From positions 15,765,077 through 15,829,076 of the forward strand of contig CM043946.1 in assembly GCA_014529385.2 (NCBI GenBank): a DNA stretch of 64,000 bases, in the 5' to 3' direction. A program made the position numbers and the translations under genes. Every line of letters begins with the position of its first letter. Within the stretch, counting starts at the first letter, position 1. Below are positions 1 to 10,384 of this stretch, piece by piece. Under the pieces are notes generated by a model that had not been told where the DNA came from, did no database searches, and saw only the letters and a program-made list of their open reading frames with translations. Source of the stretch: Adiantum capillus-veneris. Taxonomy: Eukaryota; Streptophyta; Polypodiopsida; Polypodiales; Pteridaceae.

Positions 1-212
1 GAACTATTCACATCTTGCGAGGAGTTGGATGGAGGGGGACACCCACTTTTGTGGTGGGTCTAAAATACATGGTTTTGTTATGGTCCAATCATCAATAGAT
101 GCCTTCCACATGCTCACCCCTTCCCTCACATTTCTGTATGAACCCAGTTTTAGATCTCCTAGTCTTCCCATGGAAAGCCCAACCACATCTTTATTTGACA
201 CCTCCTTTTTTT
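1..212. other. No gene seen (left edge)
   Basis: Short open frames exist on both strands, but none has a recognisable domain or convincing coding character. I see nothing else here. Confidence 0.5.
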
Positions 213-563
213 GAGGGGATCTATGGTCCCAAATCATTGTTGATCATGGGCCGTTGGATTCATTTGAAGGAATATGAGTTAGGTGGGATTCGACCTCATA
301 GCCTCCCCATCCCAAGGCCATTGCTTTACCACTACTCTATTGCATGCATTTTGATAGCATGGGGAATGGTAGCATTATATCATGTAGTTTTGACCCCCTG
401 CGATCTTAGTTCACACCGATTTATTTTGAGTTTACACACCACAATAGTGTAGTACAGCAGAGCTCACATGTAGTTTAAATGCAAGTTCACAATGAGTTCA
501 CATTCGTCCGAGTCTACACCTGGTTTACGTCAAGTTGATCAACAGTCAACCGTAGATCCCCTC
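213..563. mobile_element. Candidate MITE with ~15-bp terminal inverted repeats
   Basis: The left end reads GAGGGGATCTATGGT and the reverse complement of the right end reads GAGGGGATCTACGGT, one mismatch in 15. A second shared word, GTTGATCA, lies a little further in on both sides. The 351-bp interval has no coding capacity. No clean target-site duplication is visible: poly-T lies on the left and TGAAATTG on the right. Superfamily cannot be assigned. Confidence 0.45.
285..339 (-). promoter_or_regulatory. tRNA-like box A / box B pair (SINE-like pol III promoter)
   Basis: On the minus strand, TAGAGTAGTGGTAAAGC resembles a tRNA box A. About 28 nt downstream, GGTCGAATCCC resembles box B (consensus GGTTCGANTCC) with one base missing. 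The arrangement fits a tRNA-derived SINE head, but no full tRNA cloverleaf can be drawn. It lies inside the candidate MITE at 213-563, so one element may have inserted into the other, or the match may be chance. Confidence 0.35.
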
Positions 564-681
564 TGAAATTGAGGTGGGCCCCGGCCCCTCACTGATGATC
601 AGGCAGAAGGGGTCTCGCTCTCCAGTTTTCTGACAATGGCCCGTTGTTCTGCTGATATCCTTCTGGCGTCGAATCATACAA

Positions 682-760
682 ATGCGAGACAAGTCGAGCG
701 CTATGTTGGCCGCCTCTACGGGACGACATACTGTCAAGGTAAGAGACGCTCTCTCTTTGG

Positions 761-842
<82 letters not shown>

Positions 843-3827
843 CTCTTTTTCTCAATTTTCGTATATCCTGTAAGCGCGGTTTTTTGTCCACAGAGCGGTG
901 GCAAATCCACTGAGAAATGCAGGGAAGAAGCAATGTTCGCTACGCAAGTCAAGCATACACAGGAAGAGCATGATGAGGAGTCAAAAACAAGTAGTTTTTC
1001 TTTCCTGGTCGGACTTAAAGCCTGTGCTCAGAAGAAGGATTTGTACCAAGTGAATAGGATACACACTGAGCTTTGCAATAGTGGGTTACTTCAGAAAGAC
1101 CCATATGTAGGGAGCACATTGGTGAGTGTGTATGCCAAATGTGGTGTCCTAATGAAAGCACGAGAAGTTCTTGATGGGCTTCCTGTCCGGAATGTTATCA
1201 CTTGGAATGCGTTGATTGTAGGATATGCCCAACATGGATGTGGCAAGGAAGCTCTAGGATGTTTTCACCAAATGCGAAGGGAAGGCCTTTCTCCAGATGC
1301 AATCACCTATGCTTGCACCTTGAAGGCGTGTGGCTTTACGCAAGACATTGACATGGGTGAGAGGATTCACGATGAGATCTCTAGTCAGGGGTTGCTGGAA
1401 AAAAGTGTCGTGCTTGGCGGAGCTTTGGTCGATATGTATGCCAAATGTGGTGCCCTTACGAAAGCACAAAAAGTTCTTGATGGGCTTCCTATACGAAATG
1501 TCATCTCTTGGAGTGCGTTGATTGCAGGATATGCCCAACATGACTGTGGCAAGGAAGCTGTGTGCTGTTTTCACCAGATGCGAAGGGAAGGCCTCTCTCC
1601 GAATGCGATCACCTATGCATGCACCTTGAAGGCCTGTGGCCTCACACAAGATGTTGACATGGGTGAGAGAATTCACGATGAGATTGCTATTGAGGGGCTG
1701 TTGGAGAAAGATGTCGTGCTTGGCAGTGCTTTGGTCGATATGTATGCCAAATGTGGTGCCCTTACGAAAGCTCAAAAAGTTCTTGATGAGCTTTCTGTCC
1801 GAAATGTCGTCTCTTGGAGCGCGTTGATTGCAGGATATGCCCAACATGGTTGTGGCAAGGAAGCCCTGAGCTGTTTTCATCTGATGCGAAGGGAAAGCCT
1901 TTTGTCAGATGCAATCACCTATGGTTGTATCTTGAAGGCCTGTGGCTTTACGCAAGACATTGGCATGGGTGAGAGAATTCACAATGAGATTGCTAGTCAG
2001 GGCATGTTGGAGAAAGGTGTTGTCCTTGGTGGTGCTTTGGTCGATATGTATACCAAATGTGGTGCGCTTAGAAAAGCACAAAAAGTTCTTGATGGGCTTC
2101 CTGTCCGAAATGTGGTCTCTTGGAGCACGTTAATTGCAGGATATGCCCATCATGGCTGTAGGAAGGAAGCTCTAGGCTGTTTTAACCAGATGCGAAGGGA
2201 AGGCATTTCTCCGGATGCAGTCACCTATGCTTGCATCTTTAAGGCCTGTGGCCTTACACAAGACCTTCACATGGGTGAGAGGATTCACGATGAGATTGCT
2301 GGCCAGGGGCTGTTGGAGAATCATGTTGTGCTTGGCAACGCTTTGGTCGAGATGTACGCCAGATGTGGTGCCCTCACGAAAGCACGGAAAATTCTTGAGC
2401 GGCATTCTCTCCAGGATGTTGTCTCTTGGAACGTATTGATTGCAGGTTATGCCCAACACGGCTGTGGCAAGGAGGCTCTGGACAGCTTTGGTCAAATGCG
2501 AAGGGAAGGACTTGCTCCAGATGCAATCACCTATGTGTCCATCTTGAAGGCATGTGGCTCTATGCAAGATGTTGACATGGGTGAGAGAATTCACGAAGAG
2601 ATTGCCAGTGAGGGGCTGTTGGAGAAAGGTGTCGTGCTTGGCGGAGCTTTGATTGATATGTACGCCAAATGTGGTGCCCTTATGAAAGCACAAAAAGTTC
2701 TTGATTGGCTTCCTGTTCGAAATGTTGTCTCTTGGAGCGCATTGATTGCAGGATATGCCCAACATGGCTGTGGCAAGGAAGCTGTGTGCTGTTTTCACCG
2801 GATGCAGTGGGAAGGCCTCTCTCCGAATGCAATCACCTATGCTTGCACCTTGAAGGCCTGTGGCCTTATCCAAGACGTTGACATGGGTGAGAGAATTCAC
2901 GATGAGATTGCTAGTCAGGGGCTGTTGGAGAAAGGCGTGGTTATTGGGGGTGCTTTGGTTGATATGTATGCCAAATGTGGTGCCCTTATGAAAGCACGAG
3001 AAGTTCTTGATGGGCTTCCTGTCCGGAATGTCATCACTTGGAATGCATTGATTGCAGGATATGCACAACATGGCTGTGGCAAGGAAGCTCTGGTCTGTTT
3101 TAAGCAGATGCAAAGTGAGGGTTTCTCGCCAGACGAAGTCTCTTGGAGTGCTCTTATAGGAGGATATGCCCAGCAAGGGCTGGCCGAGGAAGCTCTGAAC
3201 TGTTTTTGTTGGATGCAACATGAGGGCACCTCCCCAACTGCAATTACGTTTCTTATTGTGCTCAATGCATGCAGTCGCTCAGGCCTAGTGGACGAGGGCC
3301 AGATGCTTTTTGATAGCATGAGGGAAAAATATGGCATTACACCAGACAAAGAACACTACACTTGCATGGTTGACCTTTACGGACGGGCAAGGCATTTTGA
3401 CAAAGCTATGAGAGTAATCAAGAAGATGCCATCATCTGACTGTCCTCCAGTTTGGTCGGCTCTTCTAGGTGCTTGTCAAAACTGGGGAAATGTGGACCTT
3501 GGAAGATTGGCCTTTGAGAATGTAATACAGTTAGATAAATTTAATGCTGCAGCGTATGTGTTAATGAGTAACATTTACGCAGCTGCTGGCATGCAGGATG
3601 CGGCACAAAACATTGAATGCATGAGAGTTAGGAATGGTGCGTGGAAGCAGCTAGGACATATCTACTGGACTGATGCAAGTGTAAAGGCTCATAGATGTGT
3701 TGTTGGTGATACCGAGCATCTGCAAAGCAGACAAATATATTTGAAGCTACAAGATCTTGAACTTAAAGTGCCCCTAGAAAGGTATTCCCCAAATTTGCAT
3801 TGTGTCTCAAAAACTTGTGTACGTTGA
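682..3827 (+). CDS. PLS-class pentatricopeptide-repeat protein, E-type, truncated DYW
   Basis: Proteins of this family are imported into plastids or mitochondria and bind single-stranded RNA one base per repeat; PLS members usually direct C-to-U (or U-to-C) editing. From the ATG at 933 the frame is open for 964 codons. It begins with an L-type motif (FLVGLKACAQKK), followed by tandem 102-residue P-L-S units with NALIAGYAQHG, ITYACTLKACG and VDMYAKCGAL blocks. It ends with E1/E2-like motifs (YTCMVDLYGRA, SALLGACQNWGN, RCVVGDTEH, IYLKLQDL). The protein stops 12 residues after KVPLERYSP, where a DYW deaminase would begin, so no HxE/CxxC zinc site is present and editing would need a partner in trans. 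I extend the gene upstream to the ATG at 682 because removing a GT-AG intron (739-893) joins a 19-codon first exon in frame, giving about 996 aa. An unspliced ATG at 636 is also open but would translate the microsatellite. The coding body is certain; the start is inferred. Confidence 0.85.
739..893 (+). other. Predicted 155-bp intron in the PPR gene, containing a CT/CA microsatellite
   Basis: The donor is AAG|GTAAGAG and the acceptor is TTTTTTGTCCACAG|AGC, both close to plant consensus. Splicing joins ATG 682 (57 nt) to position 894 in the frame of the PPR body, while ATG 636 would go out of frame. The whole dinucleotide tract falls inside the intron, which explains why it would be tolerated. 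Confidence 0.6.
763..841 (+). repeat. (TC)n(AC)n compound microsatellite
   Basis: An uninterrupted TC run is followed directly by an AC run ending at 841. It lies within the predicted intron of the PPR gene. Confidence 0.95.
1161..3110 (+). repeat. Seven starts of a 306-bp tandem coding repeat (PPR P-L-S units)
   Basis: The word (c)RAAAGTTCTTGAT-like repeats at 1161, 1467, 1773, 2079, 2385, 2691 and 2997, exactly 306 nt (102 codons) apart. Units are near-identical at DNA level, which suggests recent unit duplication or gene conversion. The seventh unit jumps from GFSPDE straight to VSWSALIGGYAQQ, so its middle (L motif and part of S) is missing. Confidence 0.9.
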
Positions 3828-4418
3828 TTACTTAGTAGGAAATTGTTCAATTCAAATTGCAGACATTCACGGAGTGCAAGTAATACAATAACTGCATCTA
3901 GATGTCGTTGTGCAATCATTAAGGGTGCACTCATGTATTGGGGTTGAGTGTGCTAGGATCGATTAGTCGTCTACACAGGGCACAAAAGCCTTCCATGAGC
4001 TCATCCAAGGCCACTGTGCAATCCTCTTCTCACACCCTAGTGACTTCACAACTGTCTGCACCACAGAACTGGGCTCCATGGCCTCCTATATGCTGGAGTT
4101 CATCATTAACAGTATGTCAAGCTGCTAGCAGTCAGTTGCACGATCTACTTTCACTCCTCCAAAAACTGATTCCAGCATTAGGCATGCGATGGTCTCATTG
4201 TGTCAACACAAGCGTCTTTCTTTCACAGATCTCTCTGGCTACTTAAGGGAATTCCTTCAGCATCTGCACTGCCACCACAGGTTTGGGAACGTGAGCATGC
4301 ACAATCAGAGATCTTGAGAACAATGCAATTGCCCATGCATGTAGGCGAAATCCTACATCGGCAGACCAGGAGCGCAGACCAGGAGCAGTATTGACGGAGA
4401 CCAGGGGCTTTGTGCAAC
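3828..4418. other. Downstream of the PPR gene, nothing recognised
   Basis: This should hold the PPR 3' UTR. I found no DYW-domain remnant in any frame. Short open frames here have no domain character. Confidence 0.5.
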
Positions 4419-4790
4419 ATGTATGCCAATTACAACGTGTATACACAGTGTGGTTGCTTTGAAGAGGCAGGTAATGTCTTCAATAATGACCAATGAGCAG
4501 TTCGAGATGCATTGAAGTAGAGGGATTGCCAGGGGCATAATGTTGTGGTGGGTAAGTCATGAATGCCAACGTGGCACTCTTCCTCAGGCACAAAGAGGCT
4601 GGTTTAATGCAAAGATATTCTGAAAGGGGGAAGACGCTCTACAACAGTGTTTGGGAAAAATCTTATTCTCAACCATACACAATTCCTAAAGCAAGGGCAT
4701 GTGTCCAAACACATCAACCTATTTGTCCATGCTAAAAGGTGTGCTTTGATTGGAGCTATAGACTAAGGAAAGCAAATTCACAACAATGTC
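4419..4790 (+). pseudogene. Decayed PPR-repeat remnant
   Basis: At 4419-4490 one frame reads VYTQCGCFEEAGNVFNND, matching the MYAKCG..EEA..VF pattern of an S/P motif. At 4693-4785 the text reads MCPNTSTYLSMLKG, then after a one-base frameshift CALIGAID, a stop codon, then GKQIH. This is the usual L-motif order (TY.S.LK.CA..G....GK.IH). The segment is broken by the frameshift and stop and probably derives from another PPR gene, or from an old duplicate of the gene upstream, whose own repeats differ in wording. Confidence 0.6.
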
Positions 4791-6332
4791 CCTACAGGGA
4801 TAATCCCTGAATTTACATTGGGTCTCACAAAAATTCCCCTTGATTCAAAGAAGGTTATCCTTTGTCAAGGATGCAATCGTTTGCAAGTTTTTAAAGGTGA
4901 TTTCCTATCAGCAAGAAAAGCTTTGTTGGTTTCATAGGTGCTTGTTGTGAGGAGGCCCATACCCTTGTGACAAAGGGTCCCCATTGGTGATACCAATGGC
5001 TATGGTGGATAAGCCATAGCCATTCACTAAAAATAATAGGAGAAACTAATTCATACTAATGACTCAATGCAATGGAAGCATAAACTTGATAGAAACACTT
5101 GATTATTGGATGTATACACAAGCTCAATTTATAGCCTTGAGCTAAACATCTTTGCACATACAGTGGGTGACTTCACAGGTTTGGTGTTGATTGTTTGTTG
5201 AAATGCTTAGTGTTGATTGATTCTTGTTGTAATGTTTTGACCTAGCCATAGGTGACATGTTAGAAGTGATGGGGTTAGGCATGGCATACAAAGCATTGGT
5301 GCATATTCTTCTTGCCAATAAGGAAGGCCTTGCCATCATAAAAATGCTAGTGTCTAATCCTCTCACAAATGGTAGCATTAGTGCACACGCTTGGATATAG
5401 ACATACATTGCATGTGAGTGGGTAAAGTCCATATGGTGTACAATGGTGTTAAAAGATACAATTATCTTCATAAAGGTGTAGGAAAGAGTATGCTTTAATG
5501 ATGCTCTCTTTGCTCTTGTGAGGTGCTGTTAGGAAATGTCTTGAAAACTCTAATGCAGAGTTTCTTGGATTGGAACGAGCACCATAAAGGCCTAATGAAA
5601 TTATGCAATGAATTGCTATAACATTTTGTGATGATGCAACACATGCTGGGTGAAGAGAATGAGAAATGGACCATGGAGATTGTTTATTGAGAGGCTAAGA
5701 ATTTGATGGGTCAACAGGCCGCTCCCACAAGGATGGATAGCCACATCCCAATGGTGTGTCTCTAGCTAGACAAGGTCAGGGCTGATGCTATGCAAGAAGC
5801 TAAAATATCGTTGCCTGCACCTTCAAGCAAAGCCACAAAGTGCAAGCTTAACATTATAGAGAAGTCTAAGCCGCCCTTCAGATGTCATCTTTGCTGGCTC
5901 ATATTGAAAGCCATGCTAAGCTTGCTCTTGAAGGGAAACCATTGGACAAAGACCTGGAAGCTAGAAAGTTTCCGAAGCATGCAGAGCAATTCAAACATCA
6001 GGATGTGCATGGATCATGAAACAAAAGCTCAAAGGGAAAGCCACAAGGCTGCAATCAGAAAGCACCAGAAAAGATGTGAAGCCATCGACTAGTTGTGTGG
6101 TTGGAATGCTTGCAAAACTGTCACCCCCTCTTGGCCCTGCCCAAAGGATGTGTAGCCTTGGTTGGATGAGTTCTCCCCACAGTGGGTTCTCAATGGAGGC
6201 AACCCCCTCGTACAATCGGACTACCTCACTCATCCAATGGGCGTGGTCATTCTAGGAGGAATTAACTGCTTCCTTTAGGAGTGTAAACTAGCTTGAGAAA
6301 GGGGAATAGCCAGGAGCACTAGGTGATGTGAC
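4791..6332. other. No gene recognised
   Basis: Only short unconvincing frames occur on both strands, the longest about 100 codons (5142-5471 minus, 5790-6092 plus), without recognisable domains. Confidence 0.5.
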
Positions 6333-6399
6333 TAGACCTACCCAAGGTGTGGCTGAGCGAAGCACTGTCTAGTGGCTCAGCCACAATTGGGTAGGTCTA
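6333..6399. repeat. 67-bp inverted repeat (hairpin)
   Basis: Arms 6333-6358 and 6375-6399 pair almost completely: TAGACCTACCCA with TGGGTAGGTCTA, and GTGGCTGAGC with GCTCAGCCAC. They enclose a 16-nt loop. It could be a small foldback element or, if transcribed, a small-RNA precursor. Confidence 0.75.
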
Positions 6400-6551
6400 T
6401 ACTATATAGCAGAATCAATCTTTCATTACTATCGGACTACTTCTACAGGTGAGACCCACAAACCTCCCCTCCAAAATTAAACCCCTACCCATTAATTCAA
6501 GAAGTTTTGGACAAATTCTCACAATAATTCCCACATTGTGACTTACCTCAA

Positions 6552-6690
6552 CATCATGAGCTTTTGCGAGGGAGGCACCACATACCTAGCTAGGTACGAT
6601 TGGGGGTAGGCGACCGTTGGCCCGGTGGTCCCCTACCCCCAATCGTACCTAGCTAGGTATGCGGTGCCTCCCTCACAGAAGCTCATGATG
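6552..6690. repeat. 139-bp near-perfect hairpin / foldback element
   Basis: Arms 6552-6610 and 6632-6690 are inverted copies with 3 differences in 59, around a 21-nt loop. Each arm contains the palindrome CCTAGCTAGG and a GATTGGGGGTAGG block next to the loop. There is no obvious target-site duplication. Either a recent foldback MITE or an inverted duplication that could make a long hairpin RNA. Confidence 0.85.
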
Positions 6691-7207
6691 TTATGCATTG
6701 TATGAAAAACATTGAAAAAAACTCAGTTTTCCTACATGAGAAAAATTCTAAATCTAGAGCCTTATGCAAAGATAGAGCACATTAATGTAAGATACCACAG
6801 CTTATGAACCTTAGTTATTGAAGCCTTGCCATGGACAATAGTGTTCTGGGACATCGTTGACACAACCTCACACGTATGGCTCTAGAACAATGAGAAAAAT
6901 GCATGCAATAGGTTTGCATGTACTTTGCTCATATGTGTGGAGGCTATGTGCATTGCTGATGTTGTAGAACATGGTGGGCAATCCGCATGATGCTTGGACA
7001 AAGCCCTTTTGGAAACATAGCTTTAATTCCTTACTCCCTGATGCACATCTAAGTCCTTGACATTTTGAACTATAACTAGCATTGCAATGGCAGAGAGACA
7101 ACCTGGAATCCACAGTTACTATGAAGAGCCAAACTGTGTATCAAGCCAACGGAGGCACTCTACTACAGACTAAGTCTCATAGCTTAGATAAGTATGAGAC
7201 TTACAAT
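6691..7207. other. No gene recognised
   Basis: AT-rich sequence up to the left end of element E1. Nothing supportable. Confidence 0.5.
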
Positions 7208-7777
7208 TGTGCACGTATGTCACACGTGTCAATGCAAGGAACTTGCCGATACACTATGTGTGAGCCACAAATAGTTCGAAGCACACAACAAGCCTAAACT
7301 AGTAAGCTCAAAGATGGCGATGGTGTGTCACTCACCGCTCTACGCTTGCTGTCGTGGAGGATTCCTCGCCGCGAAGAAGAGGGAGACGTCGCTACGTCGC
7401 GCTCAACCGTCTCGTCGCCGTCGTGCCGCCTCAATGCTCGATCGCACACTCTCTCTCTCTCTCTCTCTCTCGCATACACACACACAAGGAGATGAAGAAG
7501 AAGAAGATGGAGATGGAACAAAAGCACTCTTCAATTGCACAAATGAGAGAATGAGTGAATTTTAGGTTTAGTTGACTTCTATATGAGTTCGCCCCATTCA
7601 CACTTGGACGTCCATGCTTAGCCAACTAATCCCTTGAATGTTCCAGTTAGAGTGTGCCTCTCATCGCCGATCACTCTTACCCTTTTCCTATTGGACCGAC
7701 AAGCCCGGTACCTGACTCTACCCAATAAATAATATATCGTTTGTCGCAGGTGATAGGAATGTGCGTGAGGGTTAACA
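7208..7777 (-). repeat. E1 3' LTR
   Basis: It begins TGTG and ends TTAACA on the plus strand, giving the TG...CA termini of an LTR. It matches 15529-16135 along its length, apart from a shorter CT microsatellite (about 7447-7471). On the minus strand TATATTATTTATTGGG near the LTR start is a possible promoter TATA region. Confidence 0.85.
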
Positions 7778-7779
7778 TG

Positions 7780-7790
7780 TCCCCCTTCCT
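7780..7790 (-). other. E1 polypurine tract
   Basis: On the minus strand AGGAAGGGGGA lies 2 nt upstream of the LTR start TGTTAACCC. This is the expected site for plus-strand priming. Confidence 0.75.
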
Positions 7791-9424
7791 GATATAGATT
7801 CCGTCCTCGGAAGCTATTGAGTTGAAGTTCGTTCGTCGAGGTGGAAGAGCTTTTGAGATGAATGTCCTTAGCCTCCTTCAGTCACTACAAAATCAAACAA
7901 CATTGGCACAGTAATTGCATTCTCATATACAATTAAAAATCATATGCAATTGTAGACAGACAAATTGATTGGTAACAAAAATTTAAACCATTTGTCAGCA
8001 ATAAACATTAAATCGCAATATAATCAAACGCATAAACAACTGTAAAAATAAAAAAATAAACAAGTATGCGGTCGCTAATTTAACGATCGAAAGGCACTAA
8101 AGATCGACTTAATACCATGGATAAGCTTCTCAATTTTCTTTGGTCAATTAAGTTGTTTAATCGCGAGAGCCAAGTATTTCATGTTCGAGAGCTGACTAGA
8201 GGCTATACCTAGAAGACCTTGTAGTTAAGCTACGATAAAAGGAATTTCTCATGAAATCATCGCCTGACTGATTACTTTTTCTTTGACCTCCCAAAGTCTT
8301 TTCACAGTGATTCAATTTTGATGTGTGTGCTTATTTTGTATGCCTTGGATTTTTTGCTTTTCAAAGAAAAGCGCACACACTGGGAACCTCTAGGGCTCTA
8401 GTACCATAGGCGATACATGTGAGTGGAGTACCAAATCAAGTTGAGGTTTCTCTTCCAGCTTAAGATTTTACATTATGGAACTTTGATTTTTTGTTTGTTC
8501 GTTTTCAGCATTTTAATTTTGTAACTTTGGGGAGTCATATAACATTGTTACCCTCCCCAGGCTCATCACACTAGTAAACTCCTTTTATAATACTTAAGCT
8601 AAAGTTCAATAGGGACTAAGCCCACTAGAAAGCCCTAGTATATTTCACACAATGGTGCCTAAATCGGATTAAGAACCTAAGTAACCATTGATTATTTGGA
8701 AGGCATTCCCCATGGTACTAAGAGAAGATCTCTAACACGTAGCTTGGTCAAACTAGCTTAGTCGGATTGCTTGAATTTTAAACCTAAACAAGTGATTATG
8801 ACAAAAAATTACATTGAATTTAATGTTTGATACTAAGAAAATGCGTTGAATATTATGCTACCAATCACAATTAAAACAGACAAACATTGGTGCAAAAAGA
8901 TAAGGGACAATGCTAATGGACAAGAAACACCTGTTTGTGTTGATGATCGCACTTGATTTGAAAAGTGGATGAGAGAAAGATTCCATGAAGGTCCAAATTT
9001 TAACAACATCAACACGTTCCTGTACACACGAGGAAACACAAAGAATACCTATAGGAGGCACATCAGTGGGAAGAAAGAAATTTGCTAATCACTAAACTCT
9101 AAAACAGAAACACTCCTATCGTACTAATCTTACCTACCCTCCATCACTCGAGTGATGAGGATCAAAGGTGTTTTATGACATAGGTTTCTGTTTCAGTGTA
9201 CCGAATGTGAATGTATAGGTCTCGATCAATGTTTTGACTTTTATTGTGCATTCTCGTTTGCTAATTACTGCTCTTTCTCTTTATTATTTTTATTTTTTAT
9301 GAGTATAAGGCTTTATATATACATTCCATAAGATTGGTGATTGAGAGGTCAGGGAGGAAGGTTGAGAGGGGAGTAAGTTAATGATGCCTGTCACCAGCAA
9401 ACACTCCCCCCTTCCTTGGGTAGA
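7791..9424 (-). other. E1 3' non-coding region
   Basis: About 1.6 kb of AT-rich sequence lies between the WVPK ORF and the polypurine tract. No pol-derived motif (YxDD, DSG, integrase HHCC/DDE) was found in any frame. Confidence 0.6.
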
Positions 9425-10333
9425 TCATACCATTTGAAATGTGCTCGTCACCCTTTGAAACCAATTGTTCCAGTTGGTAATAGGTGAGGATTTTTGCCAG
9501 TAGTTTTCTATTGCCTTAGGTGCCTCGTCGAGTTGCAAGGGTGGTAAGGTACTCTCCCATGATTTTATTTGCAACATTGTTGTAGGTGGTGAACTTACAA
9601 CGGGAGGTGCAAACTCTTTCTTGCTTGTATGGATATGTACAATGGTAGGTGGAGGTTGTGTCGAAGCTTCTATTTCCGTATAGGAATTACATGAAGAGCA
9701 AGAAGCTTCATTTGACTTCCCTGTTCTTGAGCTAGGTGGAACAAATCGTTCTTTCTTCGGTACCCACACTAGCTCTGGAGCAGGTGTGTAGCATTCCGTA
9801 ATTTTTTCCTTTTTGCGATCTTCAATTTGTTTTGGAGCCACAGGATTGAGCTCACATGGGCCCGGTGGCAAGTAAGAGCACACTTTACGTTTTGGCACCC
9901 AGATTTGATCATTTCCTTTATAGTAGCCTTGGGCTTCCAATAGTTTTTTAGGAATCCAACGCAACGTTTCTTTATATTTCTTGAGGCAAATAGGACGTTT
10001 CTTACAAGGCTTCTTTTTTTTAGCATTAGCTATGGTCGTTAAAGAAACTTTAGGGACCCACTTGTAAGTTTTCTTCGTTATATTAGGATGAGTCTTGTCA
10101 GAAGCTATATGCATTGCTTGTAGCATATTTAAGGGTACGAGCATTACATCCCCCTCACGTGTTACCCAGGTCGTCCCCATGTTTTCCCAAGTGTCTATGG
10201 TTGCTGCTAGGTGGACCCAATCCACATTGTCCGACTCAGTCATCCCAAGTAGTACATCCATATAAGGAGAATCTTCTCCAACATCAGTGTCCGCTTTACA
10301 TGTGTAACAATATTGCAATGGGGCCGAGTGCAC
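9425..10333 (-). CDS. E1 WVPK-repeat protein (C-terminal part of the gag-protease frame)
   Basis: This is an open stretch of 302 codons, in the same frame as the protease upstream and separated from it by a stop at 10385, so originally part of one polyprotein. Four spaced copies of W(V/I)PK occur (KWVPK, RWIPK, IWVPK, VWVPK) among lysine- and proline-rich sequence. W(V/I)PK-type repeats also occur in some plant retrotransposon Gag proteins, where their role is unclear. A related short ORF lies at 40145-40576 in element G. The basic, spaced-aromatic pattern could bind nucleic acid, but that is inference. No polymerase domain is present. Confidence 0.6.
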   Translation of the reverse strand: MHSAPLQYCYTCKADTDVGEDSPYMDVLLGMTESDNVDWVHLAATIDTWENMGTTWVTREGDVMLVPLNMLQAMHIASDKTHPNITKKTYKWVPKVSLTTIANAKKKKPCKKRPICLKKYKETLRWIPKKLLEAQGYYKGNDQIWVPKRKVCSYLPPGPCELNPVAPKQIEDRKKEKITECYTPAPELVWVPKKERFVPPSSRTGKSNEASCSSCNSYTEIEASTQPPPTIVHIHTSKKEFAPPVVSSPPTTMLQIKSWESTLPPLQLDEAPKAIENYWQKSSPITNWNNWFQRVTSTFQMV

Positions 10334-10384
10334 TATTGTGTCAGATCTATGATCAATTATAAACCTGTTTCCTAGAGGATGTAC

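Noticed and set aside
636..932. N-terminal extension of the PPR ORF from ATG 636
   Set aside because: It would translate a CT/CA microsatellite into long SLSL/THTH runs; good splice sites remove exactly this stretch and favour ATG 682.
1254..3221. Long minus-strand frames opposite the PPR gene
   Set aside because: They are antisense shadows of the repeated PPR coding sequence and contain no independent domain.
6333..6399. Possible tRNA gene
   Set aside because: It is one hairpin with paired arms, without D, anticodon and T-arm structure.
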